The notes beneath the pieces were generated by a model. The model did not search any database. It was not told the DNA's origin and saw nothing but the letters and a program-made list of their open reading frames with translations. From the NCBI GenBank assembly GCA_021199405.1, contig JAJQID010000267.1, positions 1-16,428 on the forward strand: a stretch of DNA of 16,428 nucleotides, read 5' to 3'. A program made the position numbers and the translations under genes. This DNA is from Lachnospiraceae bacterium (GTDB taxonomy: Bacteria > Bacillota > Clostridia > Lachnospirales > Lachnospiraceae). Positions 1-6,673 of the stretch are shown piece after piece (position 1 is the first letter of the stretch; every line of letters starts with the position of its first letter).

Positions 1-215
1 AGATGTTCACCCAGATCAAACAGGTTATGATGCACTCCGCCGCCCGCTCCATCCTTGCCGTGGACAGCTCCAAATTTGACCGGATTGCTTTCTCCCGGCT
101 CTGCGATGTGAAGGACATGCAGACCATCATCATGGACCGAAAGCCGGAGGATCGTTGGCTTTCCTTTCTGGACAGATGCGGAGTGGAGTGTATTTATCCA
201 AAGGAGGGAGACTGA
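1..215 (+). CDS. DeoR-family transcriptional regulator, C-terminal fragment
   Basis: This is the last 70 or so residues of a DeoR/GlpR-type sugar-responsive repressor; the N-terminal winged helix and most of the effector domain lie outside the window. The visible part carries the typical end of the DeoRC sensor domain: a helix followed by ILAVDSSKFDR (the D-SK-F pattern that lines the sugar-phosphate site in this family), then AFSRLCDV and a short C-terminal strand. The frame is open to the window edge, so the first Met seen is not the true start. It is the only gene read from the plus strand and runs convergently into the phosphatase gene 31 bases away. DeoR proteins usually control neighbouring sugar-phosphate genes, but its own operon lies to the left and no link to the microcompartment operon can be shown. 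Confidence 0.8.
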   Translation, partial: MFTQIKQVMMHSAARSILAVDSSKFDRIAFSRLCDVKDMQTIIMDRKPEDRWLSFLDRCGVECIYPKEGD

Positions 216-245
216 TTTAAGCGGCAAATCCGCAGTGAATTTCTA

Positions 246-836
246 TTACCGTATTTGCCCGGTCTCCTTCAGATATTCCAGAAAGCCCTCGCATCCCTTC
301 ACAATATCCCCATAAGCCGTTTCAAAATCCCCGGTATACCATGGATCCGCCACATCCGGCGTCCTGCTGGCGTACCAGGAAGCATTTACGGCCTTCCTCC
401 TGCTGTGCCAGGTATCCGTTGCCTCTCCGCTCTGCCTGATATGTCCGGAGTCCACCGTGCTCTCCTCCACCGGCTGCCGTGCAAACTCCATCAGCTTGTG
501 CAGCTTCCCCTGAGGATCCCCTCCCAGCATGATCCCGGCATTCTGCATATTATACCGATCCATGCAGATCAGATAATCATATTTTTCATAATCGCTTCTT
601 CTCAGCTGTACCGCCCTCTTACCCTCGCAGGAAATGCCGTGAGCCGCCAGTATTTTCCTTGCCGGAGGATATACAGGATTTCCCACACCCCGGTAAATCT
701 CCTCGGAGCTGGTGGCCGCCGAAGCCACGAAAAATTCATGGTCAAGCCCTCTTTTTTTCAGCATATCTCTGAAAATGAATTCCGCCATTGGAGAGCGACA
801 AATGTTGCCCGTGCAGATAAACAGTATTTTTATCAT
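246..836 (-). CDS. Low-molecular-weight protein tyrosine phosphatase with central insertion
   Basis: Cytosolic cysteine-dependent phosphatase (196 aa) that removes phosphate from phosphotyrosine, in bacteria often opposing a BY-kinase. The P-loop is at the N-terminus as C-X5-R-S (CTGNICRS, Cys8 and Arg14), and the general-acid aspartate sits in DVADPWYTGDF (Asp164). Family members are about 150-160 residues. The excess here lies at about residues 121-158, between the KLHKLMEFA helix and the DPW loop, where the family normally has only a few residues. I place the start at 836 because MIKILFICTGN is the family N-terminus and AGGGGGC lies about 9 bases upstream; a start at 899 would add 21 residues foreign to the family. 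It is convergent with the DeoR gene. Function is confident from the motifs; the effect of the insertion is unknown. Confidence 0.88.
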   Translation of the reverse strand: MIKILFICTGNICRSPMAEFIFRDMLKKRGLDHEFFVASAATSSEEIYRGVGNPVYPPARKILAAHGISCEGKRAVQLRRSDYEKYDYLICMDRYNMQNAGIMLGGDPQGKLHKLMEFARQPVEESTVDSGHIRQSGEATDTWHSRRKAVNASWYASRTPDVADPWYTGDFETAYGDIVKGCEGFLEYLKETGQIR

Positions 837-975
837 GCTTATATTGCCCCCTGTTCTGATTATACTATCTCTCCCATAAATTTTTCTCCTGCAAGGCATT
901 GATTACATCATTTCTTCTTCCATTTGTATCCATGAGGTTAAAAATCTGGTCCTTTTGTATCCTCACAGCTGCCTC

Positions 976-1884
976 CTAATAATTTACAACAAGAATCTCT
1001 CTGGTCCTCTGGTCTTTATTTTGTCTTTGATAGTTTGCATTTTTATATGAATAATTCAAATCTATCATTTTGTAATTCTGACGGGAGCTGACCCACTGTT
1101 TCAGGATTGTATTCTCTTTTCCCTTGGACTCCAGAACATTTGACAACGCAAATTTTATACCTCGTCCGGATAACCTGTCGAGCATTTGAAGTAAATCCCT
1201 TTCGTCATCCTCTGTCCATCCTCCCTGTTCATTGTATGCAGCACAGGTTATTAAATATGGAGGGTCAGCGTATACGAAATCTCTGCCTGTTAACTGATCA
1301 ATGTCCAGCTTTCTGAAATCCTTCTGTAAAAATGTGGCATTCTGACTGTGAAGCAGTTCAATAAATGCCTCCAGCTTATTATACATTTTCTGATTGAAAT
1401 CTCTTTTTCCCGGGGGCAAATTAAATTCACCATTTCTGTTAAATCTTATCTGATTATTAAATGCATATACGATCAGAACATACAGCATAATATAGTAGTC
1501 TGTATTTTTGGACTGTAATGTATTAAAATCCGTTCTGAGCTTTATATATTGATCCCGGTTATAAGATCCTAACCCATCTGAACCGCTGCAATGATAATAA
1601 TCATATCCATGTGCCTTCACATCCGACAGCTCATATTTCTTTATTATTTTTTCTGTTTTTTCTATAAACACCGCAGCGTCTGTTGTCTGCATAACGGTAT
1701 AAAGATTAATTAACGGCTCACAGCAGTCATTATAAATATGGCTTTCGGCAGATACATTTATTCCTACATTGCAGCCACCGCAAAACATATCCACAAAGCA
1801 GTCTATCTCCTTCGGAAATAACGGCAAAATCTGCGGCAATAATTTATATTTTCCGCCGGTGTAATTTAACGGCGATTGAATCAT
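976..1884 (-). CDS. D12-class (Dam/DpnM-like) adenine-N6 DNA methyltransferase
   Basis: Transfers a methyl group from S-adenosylmethionine to adenine N6 in a specific DNA site. The 302-aa protein has the alpha-class order: an N-terminal NYTGGKYKLL (residues 7-16, motif X), VDMFCGGCNVG (31-41, the SAM-binding FxGxG-type motif) and catalytic YADPPY (DPPY at 207-210), ending in a basic KNANYQRQNKD segment common in the Dam/DpnM/M.FokI group. The start at 1884 is chosen because the family N-terminus begins MIQSPLNYTGG; an upstream start would run 18 residues into the preceding gene. That gene's TAG ends one base before this ATG, so the two are translationally coupled. Base composition is clearly more AT-rich than the flanking genes, which suggests transfer. 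Target site is not readable from the sequence. Confidence 0.87.
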   Translation of the reverse strand: MIQSPLNYTGGKYKLLPQILPLFPKEIDCFVDMFCGGCNVGINVSAESHIYNDCCEPLINLYTVMQTTDAAVFIEKTEKIIKKYELSDVKAHGYDYYHCSGSDGLGSYNRDQYIKLRTDFNTLQSKNTDYYIMLYVLIVYAFNNQIRFNRNGEFNLPPGKRDFNQKMYNKLEAFIELLHSQNATFLQKDFRKLDIDQLTGRDFVYADPPYLITCAAYNEQGGWTEDDERDLLQMLDRLSGRGIKFALSNVLESKGKENTILKQWVSSRQNYKMIDLNYSYKNANYQRQNKDQRTREILVVNY

Positions 1885-1885
1885 G

Positions 1886-2908
1886 CTATTTCCTCTCTTC
1901 ACATTTGCACAAAAACAATCGTTCCTGATGATCCTCAATATCTGACTTCCCGGCTGTGAACGCTTTATACTCTTCCGAAAAAACCTTTACCTCTCCTTTG
2001 CCGGAAAGAATTCTGAAAATATCCTGATCAGATATTCTCGCATTTGAACGATCATTGCCTTTTTTAGCCATATTATTATAAGAAAGAGCGATATACTTAC
2101 AGTTCAGCTGATTAACCAGATCCTCGAAAGCCTCCGCAGCGCTTCTGGTACAATACCGACTCTTTAATGCAGTTCTGTCCATTTTTCTTGCCACACCAAA
2201 TACTTCCGGCTTTTCCCATCTGGCGACATTTTCAAGCAGATGATAGGTGTCGCAGTATTGTCTGGAATTATACGGCGGATCGATATAGATCAGGTCACCC
2301 GCGACCTTGCCTGCCAGTTCATTTGAATCCGTATTGAAGCATTTATTCTTTTTATTATTTGCAGTGCTTGCCTCCGGCAGATATAATTCCAAATGCATAT
2401 CAAATTCCGCTCCCTGTCGATATGCATCATAGTGCCCACAGGTTTTCGCTATTTTATCCATTGCGTACAACAGAGAGGTTATCAATAAGGCGCGCTCTCT
2501 TTCATTGATTTCTCCGTCAGTAAATTTCTTTTCTATGTCTTCCCGAATAAAACCAATTTTCGAACAATCATCATGGCTGAAATAGGTATCCGAAAAATTA
2601 ATGGTCATATAATTTTCTTCATGAATAATCATGGCATTATATGCATCAATTATCTGCTCCACCTTTTTTCTGCTGTATTTTCCCGGCGAGAACCACGCAT
2701 AATTACAGATATAGTTACTGTACAGAATATCATTGGTTATCAGCTGCCTGTCCTGAAAAGCGGAAGCTACTGCGCCTGTGCCTGCAAAAATATCGACAAA
2801 AATTTCAACATCTGTACATTCAGCATCTATTACGCTTTTTATGAATGGCAAAAGCTTATATTTATTGCCTAAATATCTTCTGTTATTTATGTTTGTGGAC
2901 TTAGCCAT
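1886..2908 (-). CDS. D12-class adenine-N6 DNA methyltransferase, second of a pair (type IIS-like)
   Basis: A second, diverged adenine methyltransferase (340 aa). Motif X appears as NRRYLGNKYKLL (9-20), the SAM motif as VDIFAGTGAVA (38-48), and the catalytic motif as YIDPPYNSRQY (DPPY 210-213), followed by YHLLENVARWEKP. The NSRQY extension after DPPY is typical of D12 enzymes found as one half of M.FokI-like or paired type IIS methyltransferases, where each half modifies one strand of an asymmetric site. That assignment is from memory of the family. The gene has its own promoter and a GAGG ribosome binding site 8 bases before the ATG, and its stop is one base from the start of the downstream methyltransferase. 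No endonuclease lies on either side, so the pair looks solitary within this window. Confidence 0.85.
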   Translation of the reverse strand: MAKSTNINNRRYLGNKYKLLPFIKSVIDAECTDVEIFVDIFAGTGAVASAFQDRQLITNDILYSNYICNYAWFSPGKYSRKKVEQIIDAYNAMIIHEENYMTINFSDTYFSHDDCSKIGFIREDIEKKFTDGEINERERALLITSLLYAMDKIAKTCGHYDAYRQGAEFDMHLELYLPEASTANNKKNKCFNTDSNELAGKVAGDLIYIDPPYNSRQYCDTYHLLENVARWEKPEVFGVARKMDRTALKSRYCTRSAAEAFEDLVNQLNCKYIALSYNNMAKKGNDRSNARISDQDIFRILSGKGEVKVFSEEYKAFTAGKSDIEDHQERLFLCKCEERK

Positions 2909-2937
2909 CTGAACTGCCTCTTTCCATATCAGGATCT

Positions 2938-2966
2938 ATTGTAAATTATAAATCCCACACGTTCAA
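2938..2966 (-). promoter_or_regulatory. Candidate sigma-A promoter of the methyltransferase pair
   Basis: On the minus strand TTGAAC (2961-2966) and TACAAT (2938-2943) are separated by exactly 17 bases, in an AT-rich stretch 30 bases before the methyltransferase ATG at 2908. The -10 matches five of six consensus bases and the -35 four of six. It lies downstream of the operon terminator, so the methyltransferases are likely transcribed on their own. Confidence 0.5.
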
Positions 2967-3021
2967 AAGTCATGACAAAATTATAACCTGATCATAATAT
3001 TCTTTCAATGCTTCTTACGCA

Positions 3022-3062
3022 AAAAAGGCGATTTCCTCGCTTTTCAGGGAACTCGCCTTTTT
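3022..3062 (-). terminator. Rho-independent terminator at the end of the microcompartment operon
   Basis: Bases 3022-3036 pair with 3048-3062: ten uninterrupted pairs, one mismatch, then four more, with an 11-base loop. A five-base tract lies at the base on each side, giving a T-run on either strand, so it could work in both directions. It sits 25 bases beyond the stop of the last shell gene and is the only strong intrinsic terminator seen downstream of the operon promoter. Confidence 0.82.
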
Positions 3063-3086
3063 GGTTTCATTTATGAAAGAAACACC

Positions 3087-3635
3087 CTACAAAATCGTCC
3101 TGCACAGCTGAGCATCCGGATGAGCAATGACCGAGGAATCCAGGTACATACCGTTTCCCGCCACAGCTGCCTTCGCCCGCTCGATGGAGGACTGAACCGC
3201 TGCCACTTCTCCTGTCAGGTAAAGGTAGGATTTGCCGCACATGCCCTTGGCGATGCGAAGCTCAATCAGGTCCACAATGGCAGTTTTGGCGGCCTCATCT
3301 GCGGCCACAATAATGGAAGCGGCGTCATAGGTTTCCAGAATGCCCAGAGCACTGATATTCTCCACATGAGTGGTACCATAAATGGCCGGGAAAATACTCT
3401 CGTGAGGATTGCCCAGCACAAAGCTGTCAATGAAATGCTCCTCTGAAATCGTCTTCGCCGCATCCACAGCGCTCCGCACCGCACTCAATTCACCGGTGAT
3501 CAGCGCTATGTATTTGCCGGGGCAGACCACCTGCGCCTCCAGCAGCTCCACCGCCGCGGTCTTGACCATAGTGTCCGCAGCCGTTACGCCGGAGGATACT
3601 GTCTTAAATTCTATCATTCCGATTGCTTTTGCCAT
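3087..3635 (-). CDS. pduT: PduT-like tandem-BMC shell protein (BMC-T) with Fe-S cysteine
   Basis: Trimer-forming shell protein (182 aa) with two BMC domains in tandem, about residues 3-80 (AIGMIEFKTVSSGV...) and 95-175 (ALGILETYDAAS...). Each has the expected GEL/GEV-SAV/AAV helix and the closing NPH/HPD turn. Cys38, in VVCPGKY, matches the position that in Salmonella PduT binds a [4Fe-4S] cluster at the trimer axis, so the pore is predicted to hold a cluster that could pass electrons across the shell. A second cysteine, Cys133, occupies the equivalent place in the second domain (GMCGKSY). It follows the PduS gene by 16 bases, as in canonical pdu loci where PduS and PduT interact. The ATG is preceded by AGAGGTAGG. 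It is the last gene before the operon terminator. Confidence 0.9.
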   Translation of the reverse strand: MAKAIGMIEFKTVSSGVTAADTMVKTAAVELLEAQVVCPGKYIALITGELSAVRSAVDAAKTISEEHFIDSFVLGNPHESIFPAIYGTTHVENISALGILETYDAASIIVAADEAAKTAIVDLIELRIAKGMCGKSYLYLTGEVAAVQSSIERAKAAVAGNGMYLDSSVIAHPDAQLCRTIL

Positions 3636-3651
3636 AATGAACCTACCTCTT

Positions 3652-4977
3652 TTACGCCGTAATCTCTATATATCTGTCGGTCACATCCGTTACCACTCCG
3701 CAGATAGACGCATGTACCGGCACGCTCAAGCCTGCAGCCGCCTCCGCGATTTTCTGCCCTCTGGTCACCTGATCCCCTTTTTGCACCGCACACACAGCAG
3801 GAGCACCAATATGCTGGGAGAAAAGCTCTCTCACCCGCTTCACAGGACGAACCTGATCATCCAAGGGCGCCGGGGCGTCATATTTGGTCAGACCCAGCCT
3901 CGCCTCCAGACGATTCTCCGGAACCCGCCGATATTCTCTCGATTCCTTCACCGGAGCCGGTGTGATACCCTTAGGGGCTTTGATTCCGGCCTTTCTGAGC
4001 CCGTCCTTGCAGTCCGCGATCAGCGTTCTCGGAGACAGCCCCTGGGGACAGGAAAACATCTCGCACAGACCACAGCTGGAACAGAAAAACAGATTCAGAT
4101 AGGCGTCCAGATCCCCGTAGTCATGATTGCTGAAGGCTCTCATAAAGCGGTGGGGCTCTATCGGGTGTCCCAGATTATGACGGGGACACAGATCCGTACA
4201 GGTCTCGCACTGACAGCAGGAAGCCGCCGCCCGTTTCATACCGATGGATGCGGGCATGGTTTTCTTTAAAATAATCTGATGATCCTTCGGCAGCACCAGA
4301 ATGGCGTTGGTTGTCCTGGTCACCGGGTTCTCGGGACTGCCGATATTCCCCATCATGGGACCTCCCACCAGATACACCAGATCTTCGCCCATCTCTCCGC
4401 CGGCCATGGCAACCACCTCTTTTAAAGGCGTTCCCAGCGGTACGCGAACCGTAATGGGATTTCTTACCTCGCCGACCACAGTAACCACCTTGTCCACCAC
4501 AGGCGTCTTTTTCTCCAGCGCACGGTAAATATTGTAAACCGTTTCCACGTTGAATACAATCACCCCCGCCTCGATGGGCAAACCTCCCGGAGAAATCACC
4601 CTCCCGGTGGCCTCATAGATCAGCACAATCTCGTCCCCCATGGGATATGCGCCCGGCAAAAGCTTCAGCCGGACCTTCGGATACTCCGGAAGGAACTGCT
4701 GCAGAGCCTCGATGGTGCTCTGATATTCTTCCTTGATGCCAATGATGGCCTCATCTGCCTCCACGATGTCCGCAATCAGGGCAAAGGTTCTGACAATCTC
4801 TCCGGCGTGCTCCTTTAACAACTGTCTGTGCAGCTTTAAGAGGGGCTCGCATTCCGCGCAGTTCATCAGAATGGTGTTGGCCCGCTTATCTATTTTCATA
4901 TAAGTGGGAAATCCGGCTCCGCCGGCGCCCACCACACCGTTTTCTTTTATAATCCCGCTTAACTCTTCTACAGTCAT
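3652..4977 (-). CDS. pduS: PduS-like RnfC-family flavin/Fe-S oxidoreductase
   Basis: Electron-transfer protein (441 aa) of the RnfC/PduS family, which in B12 pdu systems uses NADH, FMN and two [4Fe-4S] clusters for cobalamin reduction. The N-terminus has the glycine-rich dinucleotide motif GVVGAGGAGFPT (14-25). A SLBB-like beta-grasp region follows in the middle. Ferredoxin-type clusters are at Cys254, 257, 260, 264 and at Cys299, 302, 305, 310 (CxxC-xxC-CP patterns), and a C-terminal barrel-sandwich segment closes the protein. Start at 4977 (ATG) is preferred because it gives the family N-terminus with GGAA 8-10 bases upstream; a GTG 15 bases further up is possible. No B12 enzyme is encoded here, so its usual cobalamin job cannot be assumed. 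Confidence 0.88.
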   Translation of the reverse strand: MTVEELSGIIKENGVVGAGGAGFPTYMKIDKRANTILMNCAECEPLLKLHRQLLKEHAGEIVRTFALIADIVEADEAIIGIKEEYQSTIEALQQFLPEYPKVRLKLLPGAYPMGDEIVLIYEATGRVISPGGLPIEAGVIVFNVETVYNIYRALEKKTPVVDKVVTVVGEVRNPITVRVPLGTPLKEVVAMAGGEMGEDLVYLVGGPMMGNIGSPENPVTRTTNAILVLPKDHQIILKKTMPASIGMKRAAASCCQCETCTDLCPRHNLGHPIEPHRFMRAFSNHDYGDLDAYLNLFFCSSCGLCEMFSCPQGLSPRTLIADCKDGLRKAGIKAPKGITPAPVKESREYRRVPENRLEARLGLTKYDAPAPLDDQVRPVKRVRELFSQHIGAPAVCAVQKGDQVTRGQKIAEAAAGLSVPVHASICGVVTDVTDRYIEITA

Positions 4978-4993
4978 CTCTTTCAGTTCCACT

Positions 4994-5260
4994 CTATTCC
5001 AACCCTGTGGGGTCGTCAATGATACCCACAATCGCCGCGTCAATGGGCGCATCCTCCATGCCGCAGCCGATCCGGGCAGCACTGCCGCAGGCTACCAGCA
5101 CGTACTCGCCAATGCCCGCGCCAATGTTGTCAATGGCAATCAGATTTCCCCCGTTCCCCCTCATGCTGGGAACAGGCTCAATAATCATGAATTTATTGCC
5201 CACCAGATTCTCATTTTTGCGGGTGGAGACGATACTGCCTGTTACTTTTCCTATCAGCAT
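4994..5260 (-). CDS. EutN/CcmL-family BMC vertex pentamer protein
   Basis: Small beta-barrel protein (88 aa) of the EutN/CcmL/PduN family (BMC-P), whose pentamers close the vertices of the polyhedral shell. It begins MLIGKVTGSIVSTRK, the family signature where the first strand leads into the pentamer interface. IEPV, GNLIAIDNIGAGIGEYVLVACGSAAR and the closing DAAIVGIIDD also match the family pattern. It is the only BMC-P gene in the window, so on present evidence it supplies all shell vertices. It lies 19 bases after the pduL stop and 16 bases before pduS; the ribosome binding site is weak (GGGA 8 bases before ATG), which fits a protein needed in only 60 copies per particle. That reading of dosage is inference. 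Confidence 0.93.
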   Translation of the reverse strand: MLIGKVTGSIVSTRKNENLVGNKFMIIEPVPSMRGNGGNLIAIDNIGAGIGEYVLVACGSAARIGCGMEDAPIDAAIVGIIDDPTGLE

Positions 5261-5279
5261 AATTATTTTCCCAATATTA

Positions 5280-5930
5280 CTATTTGATAATCGTCACCGT
5301 ATCACCGGTCTTAATCTTGCTGGCATTGGCCTCATCCGTGTCGATATGCATCTCCAGCGTAAAGGTCGGACTGACGCGGATTTTTACCTGATTAAAGATG
5401 GTGCCCCGCTCATTCTCCGCTTTCACAGATACAATATCGCCGTCATGCACACCTGCCGCCTGCGCGTCCGCGGGAGTCATATGGATATGCCGCATGGCCA
5501 CAATACAGCCCTCCTCCAGATACAGCGCCCCCTTGGGTCCTACAATAGCAATGGGAGAGCTCCCCGCAATATTACCGGACTCCCGGATTGGCGCCTTGAT
5601 ACCCAGCTTCACAGCGTCCGTAGCAGAAACCTCCACCTGAGAAGCCTTTCTCACCGGTCCCAGCACTCTGACATTTTCTATGGCTCTAAGCTTGATGCCG
5701 ACCAGCGTCACGGTCTCATTGGCCGCGAACTGCCCGCCCATCAAATCCTTCTTTTTCGTTAATTGATAGCCCTTCCCAAACAGCACCTCCACGTGCTCCT
5801 GAGTCAGGTGAACATGTCTCGCGGATACGCCGACAGGTACCACGTATCCCTTTTCGTTGGGCTTATTTTTTTCGATCGCGGCAAGCACCGCTTTTGTGAT
5901 CATCTCAATCTCTCTTGCTTCCAAAGTCAT
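5280..5930 (-). CDS. pduL: PduL-type phosphotransacylase (propionyl-CoA to propionyl phosphate)
   Basis: Microcompartment phosphate acyltransferase (216 aa) that exchanges CoA for phosphate on propionyl-CoA, recycling CoA inside the shell and giving an acyl phosphate for ATP synthesis. PduL enzymes are unrelated to Pta and have two beta-barrel domains with zinc-binding histidines. Here these appear as SARHVHLT (His39, His41), AMRHIHMT (His148, His150) and LEMHIDTDEAN (His195). The first 20 residues (LEAREIEMITKAVLAAIEK) form an amphipathic helix, the expected encapsulation peptide, followed by a short KNKPNEK linker. The ATG at 5930 is preferred; a GTG directly before it is also in frame, and neither has a well-spaced Shine-Dalgarno. 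A 236-base non-coding gap with hairpins separates it from the upstream shell gene. Confidence 0.92.
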   Translation of the reverse strand: MTLEAREIEMITKAVLAAIEKNKPNEKGYVVPVGVSARHVHLTQEHVEVLFGKGYQLTKKKDLMGGQFAANETVTLVGIKLRAIENVRVLGPVRKASQVEVSATDAVKLGIKAPIRESGNIAGSSPIAIVGPKGALYLEEGCIVAMRHIHMTPADAQAAGVHDGDIVSVKAENERGTIFNQVKIRVSPTFTLEMHIDTDEANASKIKTGDTVTIIK

Positions 5931-5948
5931 CACCTGTTTTTGTGCTCC

Positions 5949-5972
5949 GCGGTGTCAATCCAAAAACACCGC
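5949..5972 (-). other. Hairpin just before pduL
   Basis: GCGGTGT (5949-5955) pairs with ACACCGC (5966-5972) around a 10-base loop, 18 bases upstream of the pduL start. On the transcript the loop is U-rich, and the stem sits just ahead of the region where the ribosome should bind. It could dampen pduL translation or mark an mRNA processing site; no function is shown by the sequence. Confidence 0.45.
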
Positions 5973-6020
5973 CGGCCGGCACTCACTTTCGCGTTGAATA
6001 CTTTTTGTCGCTCAGATCTC

Positions 6021-6059
6021 AGGAACTGTTATGAAATAAATTATTTTGTAACAATTCCT
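6021..6059 (-). repeat. Long imperfect inverted repeat between shell gene and pduL
   Basis: Bases 6021-6037 can pair with 6043-6059 across a five-base loop. Fourteen of the 17 positions are Watson-Crick pairs and one more is a G-U pair on the minus-strand RNA. The stem is mostly A/T inside and has AGGAA/TTCCT at its base. It stands directly beside the 6069-6101 hairpin in the largest non-coding gap of the operon. No T-run follows it. Confidence 0.5.
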
Positions 6060-6068
6060 TAAACTGTA

Positions 6069-6101
6069 TGTATATCAGGGCACAAAATGCCCTGATATAC
6101 A
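6069..6101 (-). repeat. Perfect 14-bp inverted repeat between shell gene and pduL
   Basis: TGTATATCAGGGCA (6069-6082) pairs perfectly with 6088-6101, leaving a five-base loop. It lies 68 bases after the stop of the upstream shell gene. There is no T-tract after it in the direction of transcription, so a classical terminator is unlikely. A 3'-end stabilising stem protecting the upstream shell and enzyme message, an RNase processing site, or a protein operator are all possible. Confidence 0.7.
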
Positions 6102-6168
6102 CCAGCCGCCGCTCCTTCCTTCTGAAAGAAGCGCCTCAATCCTGTCTTTCTCCGTATGTAAAAATTTA

Positions 6169-6618
6169 TTAAGCCTTTACAGACGGCAGAATCATCTCCA
6201 CATCGCTGTGGGGCCTGGGGATGACATGAGTAGCGATCAGCTCGCCCAGCTTGCCGGCTGCAGCCGCTCCGCTCTCCACAGAGCTCTTAACCGCGCCTAC
6301 ATCTCCACGAACCATTACGGTTACCAGTCCGGAACCGATCTTCTCAGTGCCGATCAGCTTCACATTCGCGGATTTGCACATTGCGTCCGCAGCCTCGATT
6401 GCCGCCACCAGTCCTCTGGTCTCTACCATTCCTAATGCTTCCTGTGCCATTGTTTGTTTCTCCTTTCTTGTGACAGACTCTTTGTCTGCGCTATCCTGAA
6501 TTTGATTAGTTACTTTATCTTCAGCCTGCGTGGCTTTCTTTGCCGCGCTCGCTGTTTTCGCCGCGCGGGTCCTTCCCGACGCGGTTACTGCCTTTTCCGG
6601 TTTTGGTTCTTCTGCCAT
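6169..6618 (-). CDS. BMC-H shell hexamer protein with Lys/Ala-rich N-terminal extension and internal start
   Basis: A PduA/PduJ-like hexameric shell protein. The BMC domain starts at residue 57 (MAQEALGMVETRGLVAAIEAAD) and carries the family's KIGSGLVTVMVRGDVGAV core and closing HVIPRPHSDVE. KIGSGL is the pore-facing loop. Before it lie 56 residues rich in Lys, Ala, Thr, Glu and Gln with no hydrophobic core, probably disordered. Both possible starts have good ribosome binding sites: the long form AAGGAGG 6 bases before the ATG at 6618, and the short form AAAGGAG 9 bases before the ATG at 6450. Two products of 149 and 93 aa are therefore likely, recalling PduB/PduB' in the B12-type Pdu shell. 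The core is about four fifths identical to the neighbouring shell protein at 7013-7288. The extended form is a conclusion from sequence only. Confidence 0.88.
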   Translation of the reverse strand: MAEEPKPEKAVTASGRTRAAKTASAAKKATQAEDKVTNQIQDSADKESVTRKEKQTMAQEALGMVETRGLVAAIEAADAMCKSANVKLIGTEKIGSGLVTVMVRGDVGAVKSSVESGAAAAGKLGELIATHVIPRPHSDVEMILPSVKA

Positions 6619-6673
6619 TCGGATCCTCCTTCGTCTGAAAACGCCATTCTATGGCTCACTGCTTTGACAGGAC

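Noticed and set aside
221..233. Possible terminator between the convergent DeoR and phosphatase genes
   Set aside because: The stem GCGG/CCGC has only four pairs and no T-run; too weak to call.
859..864. TATAAT on the minus strand just before the phosphatase gene
   Set aside because: No acceptable -35 box at 16-18 bases, and the start site would fall on the ribosome binding site.
255..902. Long plus-strand open frame opposite the phosphatase gene
   Set aside because: It mirrors the phosphatase codons, shows no recognisable family and has no ribosome site; the minus-strand protein has clear catalytic motifs.
5953..5958. TTGACA on the minus strand upstream of pduL as an internal promoter
   Set aside because: No -10 sequence at the right distance before the start codon; the bases belong to a hairpin instead.
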